The notes beneath the pieces were generated by a model. That model saw only the letters and a list, made by a program, of their open reading frames with translations. It searched no databases and was not told the DNA's origin. Positions 1-13,500 of a stretch of 64,000 bases of DNA are shown in pieces. The position numbers were made by a program, and so were the translations under genes. Location of the stretch: positions 31,475,882-31,539,881 of the forward strand of contig OX419338.1 of NCBI GenBank assembly GCA_948470475.1, read 5' to 3'. The DNA is from Galaxea fascicularis (lineage: Eukaryota; Cnidaria; Anthozoa; Scleractinia; Euphylliidae). Every line of letters begins with the position of its first letter. The first letter of the stretch is position 1.

Positions 1-2076
1 ATTTTTCACTAAAGGAATAACTCTCTTAGTTTGAAAATTGAAAATAATGGCACTTTCTTTACATACAATGTTTTGAAGAAGCAAGTTGCCTTTACGAACG
101 AACTAAAAATGCTACCATGCTGCTTGTACATCTATCAGGCTATTGCCACATATTAAGCCTATTTCACAAACATGGTGTCCGCTGAATATATACCATTACT
201 TTATATATCCTACATATAAATCAAGTTCCCTGGATGTTAAAAATATCTGTAACATTGACAAGACAAACTGAAGATGGCTGCCAGGAACCAGCCTTGAAAT
301 ACTCCTCCTAAATTAATTCACTGAACACTGATTCAAAACAACGACAAGACATCTAGTTGGTGGCCCCCTGGTGTGTAATTTGGAAATTCTGGCTGTCCAC
401 ATTTAAGTTTTAGGGGACGAGCTGGTTGCAATTTCAGACCCTGAGCATGTGTTCATCATGCATGAGACTGTGGTAAAAAACTATTACATAAGTGTAGTAC
501 TAGTTCTTCAAATATTGCTACATGCATTTACAAGACAGTAAATTATGTGAATCACAGCAAACGTTTTAAAGAAAGTCGAGCTATCTTTTGTAACCTATTT
601 TTTGCACCTAAAAGCCTTGACTTGTAAGAGAGAATGCAGCCAGCGCAATGATTTCGCCTGTAATTAACGTGATAGCAATATCCTCTCATCAGTTTTGACA
701 CTTTGATAATATTAACGATTTGAACGAAGTTTAATTAAAAACAAAAAAATGGTAGAAAACCTATCTCTACTTCAAGATCAAGGTTATTGTAATTGCTACA
801 TGTAACAAATAAAATTTAATGTATCGATGCATTAAACAGCATTTGTCGTCATACAAATTCTGTTGTAAACCGTCTGTCATTGGCTGATGCTGTCTGGAAT
901 TTACAATTTAAACAACCACGACTTTTCCTTAATTTACCTGTATAAGGAGTATTTTCCGGCCCTCTAACAACGTAGTGCCTGCCAAAAAAGTGTTACAAAA
1001 TCCTAGTTAACAACGGATCGGGAGAAAATAATAAAACGAATGAACGAATGACGAGATCGTCTTCGACAATTTTTTTGCATGCAGGAAACGGTGTGAAAAC
1101 ACCAACCATTCTAGAATGTTTGACGGCAGCGGAAGAGCTGTGATGTAAGGTACCGGGTCTTTCACGATTCGTACATAATCTTGCCGTAATCTCGAAGCTG
1201 CTGTTGTGTGTACCCGCTTGTGGGAGGCCATACAAACGCGAAAAAACGCCTAATGAAAGAGAGGAAATGATGTTTTACAACTTGCGAAAATCGTCAGAAC
1301 CGACCACTTCCCTTTTGCGCATGTCCAAGAGCGGAGAAGGAAAGAGCTCTGGGGTCCCCTCAGGTCCCTCGGGTCGTAAACGTAACATAAGTGGCTGCGC
1401 AAATTGAAGTTTACTGCTGACCAGTACATTTCGTGTCAGTGGTATCGGGAGTGGGGCTTTGGGGCAGGCCTAGGGTTGCTGCGTGCGTGGGGGGCTGCAT
1501 GGGGTAGTCGCGAGAGCGAGAAAGTATCCATGGTGAAGAGAAGAAATGGTTTCATAGATAAATATTTACGAATTTCATTTCAAATTCAAATGTGTGGTTT
1601 TTCCTTGTCATGCCCGCACCAGCCGCCTGAAAGACAGGCCATTTTTTTCTATCTTTGGTCAAAGGGTAAAGGCAGATTTGTAAAACGTATTTATCAGTCA
1701 GTACTCACTCCAATACGGATGGACTCGAAATCGCGAAAACAGTCCCTTCGCCAGAGGTGGAGGGTACAAAAATGTTAAATATAGCAACTCTGGACACCCC
1801 TAGTCCCACCAAATTTATTTTCCGCCCCTATCTTCCTTGAAGAACCTTTGCCACACTTGCCACACAGCATTTCCCAGGATGTTTTCTCTCAGGTAGTAGT
1901 TATGGACTAATTGGGATGGCCATTACTGAGCACCGGCTCCAAGGCAATATATATCTCGAGGTCATGGTGTGAGAACTGAGTGGGACTAATGACTGTGGAA
2001 ATGATTTGACTCCACCGTTTTGAATTGAGGCTCGTACTTGCGTTTATTTTGCGTTTTTTGTAGTCTGAAATGTCAG
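1..2076. other. Intergenic, no gene recognised
   Basis: No convincing coding frame, RNA gene or mobile element on either strand. Open frames at 1204-1407 and 1404-1778 lack domains and look like chance. The stretch 1030-1500 is richer in G+C and could be a promoter region, but nothing pins it to a gene. Confidence 0.4.
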
Positions 2077-2248
2077 TAGCCTGCAAACAGGCTCTCCATT
2101 TGGGTATTCCGAGAGATGGTCGTGTCGACTTGCTCTTTAAATGGCACGCGGTCAAAGATCGGGGATCCCCAATCCCCTAGCTTTTGACCGCGCGCCATTA
2201 GAAAGCAAATCTCGGAATAACCCATACGGAGAGCCTGTTTGCAGGCTA
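2077..2248. mobile_element. Mutator-like MITE, copy 1
   Basis: Perfect terminal inverted repeats (TAGCCTGCAAACAGGC and its complement, extending to 21 bp) enclose a largely palindromic body. Both flanks carry GAAATGTCAG, a 9-10 bp target-site duplication. A 9-bp duplication is the hallmark of Mutator superfamily insertions. No transposase. Confidence 0.8.
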
Positions 2249-3426
2249 GAAATGTCAGCCGCTTGACATTTTGAATGACTTTCCTCTGAATAGTCTGGTA
2301 TGCCTGTGGCATTTCAAAATTCCGTTAGGAGTCTGGTACTGAAAGGTCAGCCATGGTGGATCGTAACAAGGTAAAAATTGTCTTAATTTTTTTTTACTTG
2401 AGCTTATATTTGTCTCTTTTAGCCATCAGCTGTTACTTATATACTAACCGATGTCATTGTTCTATTTATGGTTGCTCCAGAAATGCAAACATCGTAAAGT
2501 AATTATCAAATTCCTCTCTAACTCCTGACACAGAATGACCTCGCGGAAAAATTGAACTTCAGCTTTAAGTTTTATTTTATCAGAGCAAAAAACAACGGCT
2601 AGCTTTCATTTTTATGTAAATCAAGGGAATCGTTTTATTTTCAACTCAGTATTTTTGTATTCTTCTTTGACTCAGAAATAGAAGGAAATCAAGCTTAGCT
2701 TGCAACTTCGTGTGTTTGTGTTAGATACCTACAAACACTTATTCCTGTGCCGGTCAAGGAATTACGACTGCCTCTTGAACGAGACAAGTCACTCCATCTG
2801 TGTTGCCATTCAAGGTACGTTCAGGTGTCTAGGGTCAAAAGCTAGTCTGTCCTCAAAAAGTAGACTCACTCAATATTTCAAGTTTATCCCAGTTCAATGG
2901 AGCATATTTCAACTGAGTGCTGAAATGAAAGCAGTCATTACGCTGATCAATCACAATAGCACCATGAACCAGTCAGGAATCAGAGCAAATCCGTGTAGTA
3001 ATATTGCTATGTGCAGAAAAGTTTGTTTCATACATAAGAAAGTGGCATGCATTTTGCCCAACAGTCACGCAGTAGAATGACGCAGAACAAAATTAAATGA
3101 GAAATAGCGGTAACTTTCAACAGTCAACTGAAACTGCTGTAATTCACAGAAGCTTGCAATATTATTTTGTCTAATGGCCAGTTATTTGCCAACCTCCAAA
3201 CTTACCTGTGTTTTCATGCTGAGTAGAAAAACCCTTTGAGATGGTAACTGACAAAACTAGACAAAAGAAGGTGCTATACTACCAAGTATACGGATGCTGG
3301 TACCTGGGTCCTGGCTTCTAATAACAACCTTGGACCATCTGGAATAATGCACCTCGAACCTTGCAACCTTGAATGAATCATTTGTCTGGTGTTGAACTGT
3401 TAGTTTTCTTTAGCTAGAAGTTTGAC
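2249..3426. other. Intergenic, upstream of COPS7
   Basis: Presumed promoter and 5' UTR side of COPS7. No TATA box or unambiguous first exon is seen. The frame at 2700-3080 has no recognisable product. Confidence 0.35.
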
Positions 3427-6400
3427 ATGGCAGAAAAGGAGGTGAAAACTGGATTCAGTCACAGCCATAATCTGGAGCAGTATGTATTGTTGGCGAAGTC
3501 TACACGAGGTGCTGGATTAGTGGCCCTTATACAGCAGACACTGGAAGCTCCTGGAGTATATGTTTTTGGGGAACTTATGGAAATGCCTACTGTAAAAGAG
3601 GTACTTTTTGTCTTTACTGGCTTCCTTACCATTGTGTGGTTATAGAAAATACTGGTAGCCATACCCTCCCCCTCCCCCAAGGAAGGTTATTTTGGTTTAC
3701 CCCTCCCCCCCAATTTTGTATCACACTTTTCTTTATAAACTCTTGATTTTGCCACCCCCTCCACCTTGGAATTTCCATTGACCTTCCATAAGGAAGGCAT
3801 GAAAATGTTTGGACCGGCATACTGCCAAGGAAATCAAGACTCTATGATGGCTTTTTCAGAAAAAGCTGTGATGGCGAAGTCTACCCATGTAATTTGATAA
3901 GTTTGTAAGAAATTGCATTTTTTTGAAAGTAATTTGATAAATGCACTAAATAACAATTAACTATAATTGTTCTCACATTTCATATTTTGTAGCTAGAAAC
4001 GTCAGAAAATGCATCACACTGGAATCTTTTGAACATATTTGCATTTGGAACGTATGCAGAATATAGAGGTGAGGGATGCTGATTTCTCCAAAACCTTCTT
4101 TTTCAAAGCAGGGTAATACAGGGATGGCATTGAAGATCAATATTTTCTTGCCTGGGTGTTACCTTTACCCTCAATGAAAATTGACATCAAAAATGAAAGA
4201 AAAACAGATGTGGAATTTTTTTTAATGATTCCTATCAAGGATTTTGCATTGAGCAGATGTTAATGTTAATATTATTTATTTCAAGAAAGGAATGTTTGAC
4301 AAAATTGTTTTGAGTTTGAGTAAGTAAGCTGTCTGTCCTACCTTGATTTATAACATGACTGGAAAAAAGAACCACCAACCACAAAATTGCACAAATGCCT
4401 GAGAAGAAGAAAATGACAGTGAGTTCAGAACTAATTTGGTTTGATTTTGAAAAGATTTAAGGATGGTGGTACCAGTGGGATGAGGTCACTTTTTAAGTAA
4501 CTTGTGGCTAATTGCTGGTAAATTATTTTGCAGCTAATGCCAGTTCACTACCAGCCCTCACTCCGCCACAACTCAAGAAACTACGACATCTAACAATAGT
4601 CTCTTTAGCTGCCAAATCGAAGGTATTAGAAACATAAGAAGACCATTTAAGAGAATATGCATGTTGATGTCAGGTCTTAAGGGGTTAAATGCAACTGTAC
4701 CATCAAAGTGTAATTCAACTCCATAGCATATCCAAAGGCTGCATCATTTCAGGTTTTTTTTTTTTTCACTGAGCGACCATTATCTCCAGTTCAGTTACTT
4801 TACCTGTCTTAAAAAATATGCAGTGAGTTTTAATTTCTACAGTGTTGCAATTTAATTTTTTGATACAATTTTAAGGTATGTACATTCATGTCTGGTTTTG
4901 GGAATGAAATGCTGCAAGTATGTATCAATCACTTCAGGTCTAGAAAATTTGTTTCCACTAAGAGGCAACTTTAAGACTATGTGTTTCTTTGCTTGAACAG
5001 TTCATACCTTACAGCCTGTTGTTACAAGAACTGGATATCAAGAATTTAAGAGAACTTGAGGTAATTTGCAGATTGCTGGTAGGGATGGGTTGTTTAAACT
5101 GGGATTTTGTGGACATAAGAGGCAGACCAGACAATCAAAACAAAAAAACTGTTCCATGTGTTTTGTGGTCAGGCTGAATAGATAGATACCGTTTCATTGT
5201 TTACTGGGTAAAACAATTATTAACAGAGGCCCTGTATAAATTCATCTGAATATTTATGCAAAGTTGCCACAGTCAGGTAATAATCAGAGAAAATATATAT
5301 TTTTTTCAATGTCAGGGAGAGTTAGGAAATTGCAAGTCAAGTCAAGGAAATTCTAAGTTTCACCTGAAAGTCATTGAAAAGTTGTGGAATTTTACTTTTG
5401 GGAACTGCTAGGTTGTGGAAGAAGATTGCTTTGTAGTAATTTAAAGGTTGCACCATGTCAAAATACTCCTGCAAATAAATTGATTTCCATGACAACATCG
5501 CTGGCTTTATTGTGCAAAGCTTTTTCTTGGATGATAGAAAGACTTGGTTTGTGGTCAGCGGAAAGTCTGGGAAATGGCAGGGGTTTTTCTCCATCCCAGC
5601 AAGTGGCAACCCTGATATAACTAACTACATTATTATTATTTTTTTAATAATAATCTTTTTATTTAAGAATTACAACACAATGATTACAAAACAGACACCA
5701 CACTAAAAATGTCACCAGACTACTATGTAAAATACACTACTTACAATAACTTACTTACAATGCATTTCATCATTTGCTAACAATACTACACTCTATCATA
5801 AGCTACTTACAAAACCATTTCTTTTAGCTTAATGCTACACATTTACTAAATTATTAATCCTTGGATTAGATGAGTGCTGGTTAGGCCCTAATGGATATGG
5901 TAAATTTAGCTAACTTAACAAGTGGAAATTTATAGTATTGTTTACAATATTAATAATTTAAACCAAAATATTGACTCAGAAAACCCTGTTTTTCAAATGG
6001 CAACCCTATTTAGTTACATTCTTGTGTTAATGCTAAGTTTATTTATGGCAACTGTGTGTGTGGCTGGCAGAGTTGAAGGGGGAAATCTTTCTGAGGCAAT
6101 TCAAAGGTTTTTTGTCTCTTTTGACATCTTATTTACTTTTAATAATATTACCAACTCTCTCTCTCTCTCTCTCTTTTTCTTTGTTGTTTCTGTCTGAAGT
6201 TCGTTTTCTTGTTTTCAGGATCTAATCATTGATGCTATTTATGCTGATATTATCCATGGCAAGTTAGATCAGAAAAATAAACAGGTGAGTAAAAGGGGCA
6301 TTTTAATCAAATTTAGGTGATTGTTTTATATATTGTGGTTGCTTGGCAATCAAAGATTTTGTAAGGGTACCATATTGGCTGTACAGAAGTTACTTTGTTG

Positions 6401-9400
6401 AACCTTCATGTACATGTAGTTTTGTTTATGCTCAACGTTTTGTCAACATTTGCAAGAGAGAAGTGTCAGTCAGTGCTGTTTGCTTTTTGTTTCCTTTGCA
6501 GCTAGAGGTGGATTTTGCTATCGGTAGAGACATCACACCGGAAACAGTCAACAGAGTCACAGAGGTTCTACAAGAATGGTAGGTAGCCCAGAAATAATAC
6601 TTCCCTTAAGTTGGTTAATTTTATTCTCGCTAACTACTGTAGTAGCACATCTTATAAGTCAAAGATAGGTACATAGTTATCTTCCTGTGGTCAGAGAATG
6701 TCCAAGAAAAGTTCAGGAGTTTCGTATCAAGTCAGGGATATTCAGGGTTTTTAGCTAAGAAATTATTCAGCCGGTTCAGGTGGCAATCGAGCCCGCTTAA
6801 GCCTACATGTGGGATGGGTGGGTTACCATGTGTTCGCCGCCAAAATCCAGCCGGCGATCACCTCTTTCTCAGCCGGCGAATTTCGCTTGCAGCCGGCACT
6901 TAGCGACAAACCTGGATATTCTAAATTCTAGCTTAAACTTTGTGAAAGCCAGGGAGTTTTACTTTTGGGTGGCCATTTGGTTTGGGAAGGAGTTTCTGAA
7001 AGCAATGTCGTTTCAAAAAAAATTATTGGAAAGGAATAGGTTTCCGTGGCTTTATTGCTGGCTTCGTTGCCCGAGGATTTGTCTTGGATGATGAGAGAAA
7101 ATTCGTTTGTAGTCAGTTTAAAGTCAGTGAAAATGTCAGCGAGTTTTTATATCCTGGCGAGTGGCGACCCTGTATACAGGTCGGCATTAAATAACATCGG
7201 GCGAAATCAGAACAGTGACCGGCGGTCGGGGTAAAAACAACTGATTTGGTGGGATTTCTCATTCTCGCGGGCGCAGAAATCAGGTTTCACCCATCTCGGT
7301 CAACAACAAATGTTTATTCACAAATCCAAAAATCGTAAAGTGAAAAGGAGATAAAAGAAGTTATCCCTTTCTAGTCTATCTCCTATTAATAAGATACATT
7401 AAGAAGTAAATTATTTACAAATGTTCAAAATAGCTCGCAAAAACATCACACAGTAAAAGAACTAAATGCTCACTAGAAAAAATCTGCAAGGTGACGTCTC
7501 AATCTGTTCTTAAAAATATTCAAATTTTCCGTCTCAGCAGCTTCCTTTGGGAGATTGTTCCACTTATCAATTATGCGTATAAAAAAAGAATGTTTAAAAC
7601 TATTTAAAGTTGCTGATGTAAACTTAAGTTTAAAACGACGATTAGCCCTCAAGGGCCGAAAAACATGTGCAAACGTGAAAAATGCCGAGGGCTCAAGTCC
7701 ATTAAGTCTGTTGATTGTCTTATAACATTCGATTAGCGACAAAAATAATCTTCTTTGTTCAAGTGTTGGCCATTTGAGGAACTTTAGGCGTTCTTCGGTT
7801 CTTCGGTCGGATTGTAGGTCGTTCACCCACAGTCTTGCTTCCGTCAATTATCGCCAAAATCTTTCGTTTGTTTGTGATGGTGATTATGCGTGTGTTGGCG
7901 AATCGACTTGTGGGCGAAACGACCGGTCACCCTCGACCTTCTATTTCAGTTCGTGCTAATGCTAGAGAGTTTCGTAATAATTGTTGTTGGCTGAGCTACA
8001 AAGGTTTTTCTTTCTTTTCGCAGGTGTGACGGTTGTGAATCAGTACTTCATAGCATAGAGAAACAAATACAAAGAGCAAATACACACAAAGAGAAGAAAC
8101 TAAAACAGAGAACCCAGGTGGAAGCAGAGGTAACTTCGGCCATCTTTCTTGTGCTGGTAGGCAAGGTAGTGGTTTAGATGGTACGGTCCAGTCGCACTTT
8201 GGTGTAATGGCTGAGGTTTAAGTATGAAGATCCTTGGAGCGTTAAACCGGGGATGTAGAACATACCCGGCTGTCAACTCGATTTTCCCGGCTGATAAACC
8301 TTCTACGGTCTTATGAAAATAAGATAATAGATTGTGATAATATATTCTTGTAAACCCGCCTGTGAACTGATAATTGCCTTCTGTTAAAAATTTTATCACA
8401 TCCGTGCTAATCCCTCCCTTTTTTTGTGCCTTGAATCAGCGATCGCTGTTTTCACACTCAGTGCTTTCAAACAGAAGTTGGCTACTTTTCCCCCTAAATT
8501 TACGTAATTAAAGAAAGATTCTTTGTATTAAATTAAAGTAAAGTCGGTTACTTTTCTCTAACCAGCTGCCTACTTCAAATTTTATTGAAACCCCTGCACA
8601 CTAGAGTAGAAAAGTGCAGTGGGGAGTAGGCGTTTTTGCCGAAGTTAGCCATTGGTGGCTAAGCAACAGCAATGGCCTCGCGAGAACGCTTCAAAAGAGC
8701 AGTTACATTGGGAAGGCAATTGCTCTCCACTTGCGTTATACATTTTGTTACACTTCTTTTCGGTCTTCATCGAGGCAACAATCTGTAATATCAAATCCAT
8801 GGTTTCATTGAGAACGTGAATGCACAACGCTGAAGTTTCTTTCTTTATCTTCATCGTTTTTCTTGCTGATTTGAGCTCTAAGTTGCTGAAGTCACAGCGC
8901 CCAGTTTGTGCACGTTAACAGAGTTGGAGAGATCGAAAATACACCTGCAGTCAGTGCGGTTTTTAATTGAGCAAAGCAAATACTCTGACCAATCACACGA
9001 GACGAAGGCAGCTTCGTTAACCAATCAGAATTTGAAGTAATTACATGCAACCTGCGGCAAGCGCGGGAAAATGCGCGCGTGCAACTAGCGATTACTTTGA
9101 CTTTGCTTCTCATTGGCTGAGAAAGTCAACCAATCACAGACCGAGGTTAAGCAAACCCAAAGCAAACGCGAATTACTTTTGACACTCAGTTGAAAAACCG
9201 CTTAGAAGTAACGTAAATGTTTTCTTTGATATGGGAGCATTGCTACTCCTTCAGGGAGGCAGTTGGCTTGAACTGAGAACTTTTTTGACAAAGATCGCGT
9301 AATATCATTTCCTGTTTTAATCAAAGGTTGAAAATCTGAAAAAGGCCATCAAGGCATCATCTCAGTCAGATATGGATAATGGAGCGGTATCAGGAATGCC

Positions 9401-10201
9401 CCCACCTTACCACAGTCAACAGTATCAACAGAAAGCTCCTACCACTACAAAAACAAAAGGGTACGTTCATTTGTCACTCGTATCTGATGCACCACGGAGT
9501 TTTTATACGGTGTAGTTTTTTTGTTACGTAAAGCAGACAGACAACCTAATATTTTTTTCTTATCGTTATCGTTATCATTATCGTGATCGTTATCATTACA
9601 ATTGTCATTATCATTTTCATCAAGTTGTAGAAGGGTTGTACAAAAAGATAATTTTCAAGGAGACTTTTCCGCATGCTGATACCGCTAAACACCACACTGG
9701 GGCCAAGTTGCGTTGGGTGGTCCGACCCAGGTTCTGTACGGGGGAATTGGACAGATTAAAAATAGGCGGTCTGAGGAGAGACGCCCTCCCCAGTCCACGC
9801 CCAGTCGACTAAACACGCCGAACAGGCTTTCGCAGTGTGTTCACATGCAGTACATTTGAACCCACCCATCACTTACCCTCACACGCCCTTAATATTTGCC
9901 CTCGCTTGATCATAACTACAAGGCCAAAAATTCAAACCCGCTGAAATTAAGGAACAGAGGAATCATTGCTCAGAGTGGATTCCTCGGTTTCTTTGATGCA
10001 CCATGATCCGAGTGATCTTGGATCATTGATCTTGATCTGGATCATCCCAAAGGCATGCACCATAAGTGTTCAGAAAGTTTGACTGAAAATTTTTGTACAA
10101 ACACTGTACTTCAAATTTGTTCGACACTTAACGCTTGTATTTTTTCGCCTTGCAGGTTGCGCGGTAGCGGCAAAGTGTTTGGCACTCAAGTTCGCAGATG
10201 A
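3427..10201 (+). CDS. COPS7: COP9 signalosome complex subunit 7 (nine exons)
   Basis: Exons: 3427-3600, 3993-4068, 4534-4622, 5001-5060, 6219-6284, 6502-6578, 8024-8129, 9327-9460, 10156-10201. They join in frame into 828 nt (275 aa plus stop), and 275 aa is the usual CSN7 length. All introns are GT-AG. The N-terminus ([20 protein letters not shown]) and the PCI-domain segments in exons 2-6 (for example [11 protein letters not shown] and [18 protein letters not shown]) are family-typical. Exons 7-8 give a charged helical tail, and the end ([11 protein letters not shown]) resembles the vertebrate CSN7 tail. Family knowledge: CSN7 is a PCI subunit of the COP9 signalosome, which removes NEDD8 from cullin-RING ligases. 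Vertebrates have A and B paralogs; this is probably the single invertebrate form. The start ATG is preceded by TTTCTTTAG at about 3404-3412, so an upstream non-coding exon is possible. Introns carry repeats, including a LINE tail in intron 6. Confidence 0.95.
5325..5620 (+). repeat. Intron repeat, copy 1 of a direct pair (COPS7 intron 4)
   Basis: Shares GAATTTTACTTTTGGG, GGCTTTATTG, TCTTGGATGATAGAAAG and AGTGGCAACCCTG-type blocks with 6930-7180 in the same orientation; an old dispersed repeat. Confidence 0.5.
5627..5890 (-). mobile_element. LINE-like 3' tail in COPS7 intron 4
   Basis: On the minus strand the AT-rich segment ends with TTCTTAAATAAAAAGATTATTATT and short ATT repeats, the typical 3' end of a retroposed LINE fragment. 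No coding remnant is seen. Confidence 0.4.
6152..6173. repeat. (TC)n microsatellite in COPS7 intron 4
   Basis: CTCTCTCT run about 45 bp upstream of exon 5; part of its pyrimidine-rich acceptor region. Confidence 0.8.
6930..7180 (+). repeat. Intron repeat, copy 2 of a direct pair (COPS7 intron 6)
   Basis: Diverged copy of 5325-5620, sharing AGTTTTACTTTTGGGTG, TTGTCTTGGATGATGAGAG and GGCGAGTGGCGACCCTG. Just upstream, 6773-6900 holds GCCGGCGA repeats related to those near 26730-26790. Confidence 0.5.
7300..7860 (-). mobile_element. 5'-truncated non-LTR retrotransposon (LINE) tail in COPS7 intron 6
   Basis: Minus-strand frame 7847-7473 encodes the C-terminus typical of LINE reverse transcriptases: [18 protein letters not shown], then [20 protein letters not shown] and FKNRLRRHL before a stop. 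About 170 nt of 3' UTR follow, ending in AATAAACATTTGTTG plus TTG repeats. The catalytic reverse-transcriptase region is absent, so this is a dead 5'-truncated copy, inserted antisense to COPS7. Confidence 0.75.
8962..9193 (+). repeat. Dispersed CCAAT/E2F-like repeat, copy 1 (COPS7 intron 7)
   Basis: About 230 bp with ACCAATCA motifs, GCGCGGGAAAA (9061-9071, complement of the E2F-type TTTTCCCGCGC), CATTGGCTGAGAAAGT, and an end AATTACTTTTGACACTCA. Other copies: 17141-17368 (+), 63022-63250 (-), and a diverged one at about 10443-10565. Confidence 0.7.
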
Positions 10202-10442
10202 CTGAAATTGAAAAGAAACAGCAATTCTAGATAGACTTCTTTGGATTTTGTAATTCTACGTAATTGATGCCTGCAAAACAATTTTTGGCGAGCCGCACAA
10301 CCGAGAACACTCGTGGTATTTGCCACAAGTAGTTTGACGTAAAGATAGAAAAACTACGTTGTTATTCGACGCACTTGCTGAGGGATGCAGGTAGAGTAAC
10401 TTGAACAACTTCTTGTCATCGTCAGTGTAACTGAGTTTGCGC

Positions 10443-10565
10443 AAAGCAAAGAATGGCAGTCTTACACCAGCCAATCAGATCAAGGGATTCTTGTAACTGT
10501 GGCGGGTGCCAAGCGCGGGAAACTTGCAACTGGCTACTCGGTTTTCGTGCCAACCACTGGAAAAT
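10443..10565 (+). repeat. Diverged CCAAT/E2F-like repeat fragment, downstream of COPS7
   Basis: Contains CCAGCCAATCAGATCAAGG and GCCAAGCGCGGGAAACTTG (10513-10522 core). It matches the central part of the 230-bp family only. Confidence 0.4.
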
Positions 10566-13500
10566 ACGCGAGTATTGCCAAGAGCGGGAAAGATGTCAGA
10601 ATCAATTAACAATTGGAAGAATTGCCATGGTCATTGCACAAATTCGCTATGAACGACGGAAATGTAGAGGTCGAAAAACGAAGACACTCAAACAGTCGTT
10701 ATTTTATGGCTTTCCACGAGTGGGGACACAAAATCACTCGAGTTCCATAGTTACTTACCAAGTTCATTTACAGTTAAAACCAATTGCAATTGAGCTCACA
10801 ATATCTATGGTTTTGCTTCGATTTCTCATGTGGCGTGATATTCACTTAAAATTTCGTTATTAGATAAGGCTTTTTAGTATATACCACACAAGTGAATAGT
10901 GCTTTTCGCTCATTCTTAGTGGTTAACTCGGAGGCGATTAGCAAAGTGCTATTCACCTCCGAGCAACCGAAGAGGAAGTAATTTGAATAAACGCTGGTTA
11001 TTCAGCTTGTATGGTATATACCAAAACAATTATTAACCTCAGTGTCGGTGACAGTGGTGGATATCCACCAGTATTTACCTCCACTTAGGTGAATAATTGG
11101 TAATTATCCCTCGTTTGACACCATGTAGAAGCTAATCACAAGCACGGACCCGGCTCCATGTTTCCCGCGTTTGGGAGCGGCTGCAGTTTGTTGCCAGTGC
11201 CTTGCACCCTTACCTTTTTGGCGGGAGTATCATGTTTCCCCGCGCTTAGCACTGGTGATGTTGTTTGGCTTATCTTAATCATCGTTCAGTTTTGGTTTTC
11301 TCGTTTTCCCAGCTTTCTAATTCGTTATGTCATTACTTTTCAATACGACTCGTGACCGCGGGAGCGAAATGATTTTTTAAAAACGGTTACACTAGTTATC
11401 GCTTCTATGAGCGCAATTAAGTTGCCGCTGGTTTTGTGGTAGAAGCAGCAACACAGAGGTTTCTTTGGCTTGTGGACTGGGTCTTTTGCGAAGGGGGGAG
11501 GGGGGGGGGGGAGGGGAATAGCAGCGAAATACAGGGGCTCCCGGGTAAAAGAGAGAAAGGGGAGGAGTGTTTGCGGCACAAGCAGTAGCACCGAGATTTG
11601 TTTGCTCTTGTGGTAGGCTCCTTTGTTGGGGATGGGATACAGAGAAATATACGGCCACGTAGTGAAGAGAGATAGAAGAAGAGGGGCCGAGGCAGGGGGG
11701 GGGGAGGAACGTTTCACCTTCCTTTCACCCGTCTCAGTCACTCTCCTACATCCAATCTGGTCCTGTCCCCACCCTCCACAGTTTAAGATTGGGAACGCTT
11801 TCCATTTGCATGGAAAACTCGGTGAGAATTTTCCGCCAAATGGAACAGTAGAACCGCTTAAGCGCTTTTCATCGGTGTGGAAAAAACAGTGGCAATTTTC
11901 AGACGAATGGAACAGTAAAAGTTTCTCCGGGTTCGGGAGCGATAAACCGCATATTTTTATGAAGGAGCATGGTCCTAGTGTGGTTAAGCAAATGGTTCAG
12001 CGATATTCCGGTAATTTCGGTGAAAACGAGAAACATCTGAAGGTAGAAATTTCCAGTAAGAAGCGACTGTTCCATTTGTTGTCCTACCGGAACAAACGGT
12101 ATTTTCGTGCAAAAGGAAAACGCTCTTGGCCTCCACCGAATGAGTTTCTTTAACAATAGTCAAGCACATGTTCAGTTGTCGTTTGCGGTGTTGTAAATAA
12201 AAGTTGAGTAAAGGCTTCGTATTCCTGGTGTTGCTGTTTGCTTGTTTATTGGCGTCTACACTGCTATCCGACTCTTAAGTTACCTCGGGTTTAACAAAAT
12301 CGATGGCATTGTACTTAAAAAATACAAAAATAAATAAATAAGCATTTACGTGTCAAGATATTTAGCTTACAAAGTAATTAGGGACACGAAAACTTAGACG
12401 TGCCAGAAAGTGACAAAAAAACAGTAGAGTGAAGGTAGGAAGGCTGTGGTTGGCTAAAATATTGATACTTCCGCCGCTATTCAATTCGTGAAATATAGCT
12501 GTTAACGGTATATTTTTTATATGAACGTTGATGTCACACTACGATTGGGTAGCTTGTGGTTTGTCAAAACCGTTTCACTGTATCAGGAACAAAGTCTGGT
12601 TACGAAGGAAATTGAAAGAAAACCTTTTTTTCTGTATTATTCCGTAGTTTTGTACCAAAACGTCTATGATTCCCCATACAAATGAAGGAAATGCTTTGTT
12701 TTCCTTAAAATCAAAACAAACATCGACGATAACCACAAAATGAGCTTTTGCGAAAGTAAGGAAACGGCTTTACAGGACCCACGGTGGACTGAACAGTCCA
12801 ACATTTATGGGAAATAAGAAAACGTTCTGGTACGAAGGCAACAAAGTATATTCCAGCGAAAGAACTGGAGGCAAAAAGAGTGAAAAATGAAGCACGTGTG
12901 TGCAAAATTTGTGACACCATGGCCCGCTATTGGCTCCAGTTTGAAATCCATATTCATGAAAAATTTTAGCACTTGCTTCAAACTTTAACCACATTTTTCT
13001 GACACGCCATGGCCAAGTGAGGGTCAAAATGTTTTACGGCGGCTTTTGACTGCTTGTCCATCACGAAGGTACAGAAGGAAACTGATGAACCCTACAGTTC
13101 CACTTCTGTTATTTCAAACCGAAGGTAAGTTATAGTTTTTTTTTTGCCAAGTTTTGTAGCAAACATGACTAAAAGTAGTTTCAAAATGTCCCAAAATCGA
13201 TCATGGAGTTCACACGTGTCTATGTAAATATTGTCATTTGCCTTATTGTTTACAAGTATCTACCAATGGCGATAAAACCTGCACAAATTTTCTTCAAAAT
13301 AGATTGCGACAAGGCAAAACAGAGCGGGCGTTTCGAATTCAGTTTTTAACAGTTTATCGTACAACAAATAGTGGCCTACGAGGAAATCGAAGTTGTAAAA
13401 AAGTTTAGGTCGAACGATCGAAAACAAAATGGCAAATTTTTCAATTACCTAGTGAATAAAAGACACAACTTCGGATTTTTGCGCTTTGTTATATTCTCAT

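Noticed and set aside
11623..12153. 176-residue plus-strand open frame
   Set aside because: Starts at a non-ATG codon or within a G-run, has no domain, and its second half is made of recurring GGAACAG/TGTTCCATTTG units, so it is repeat-derived.
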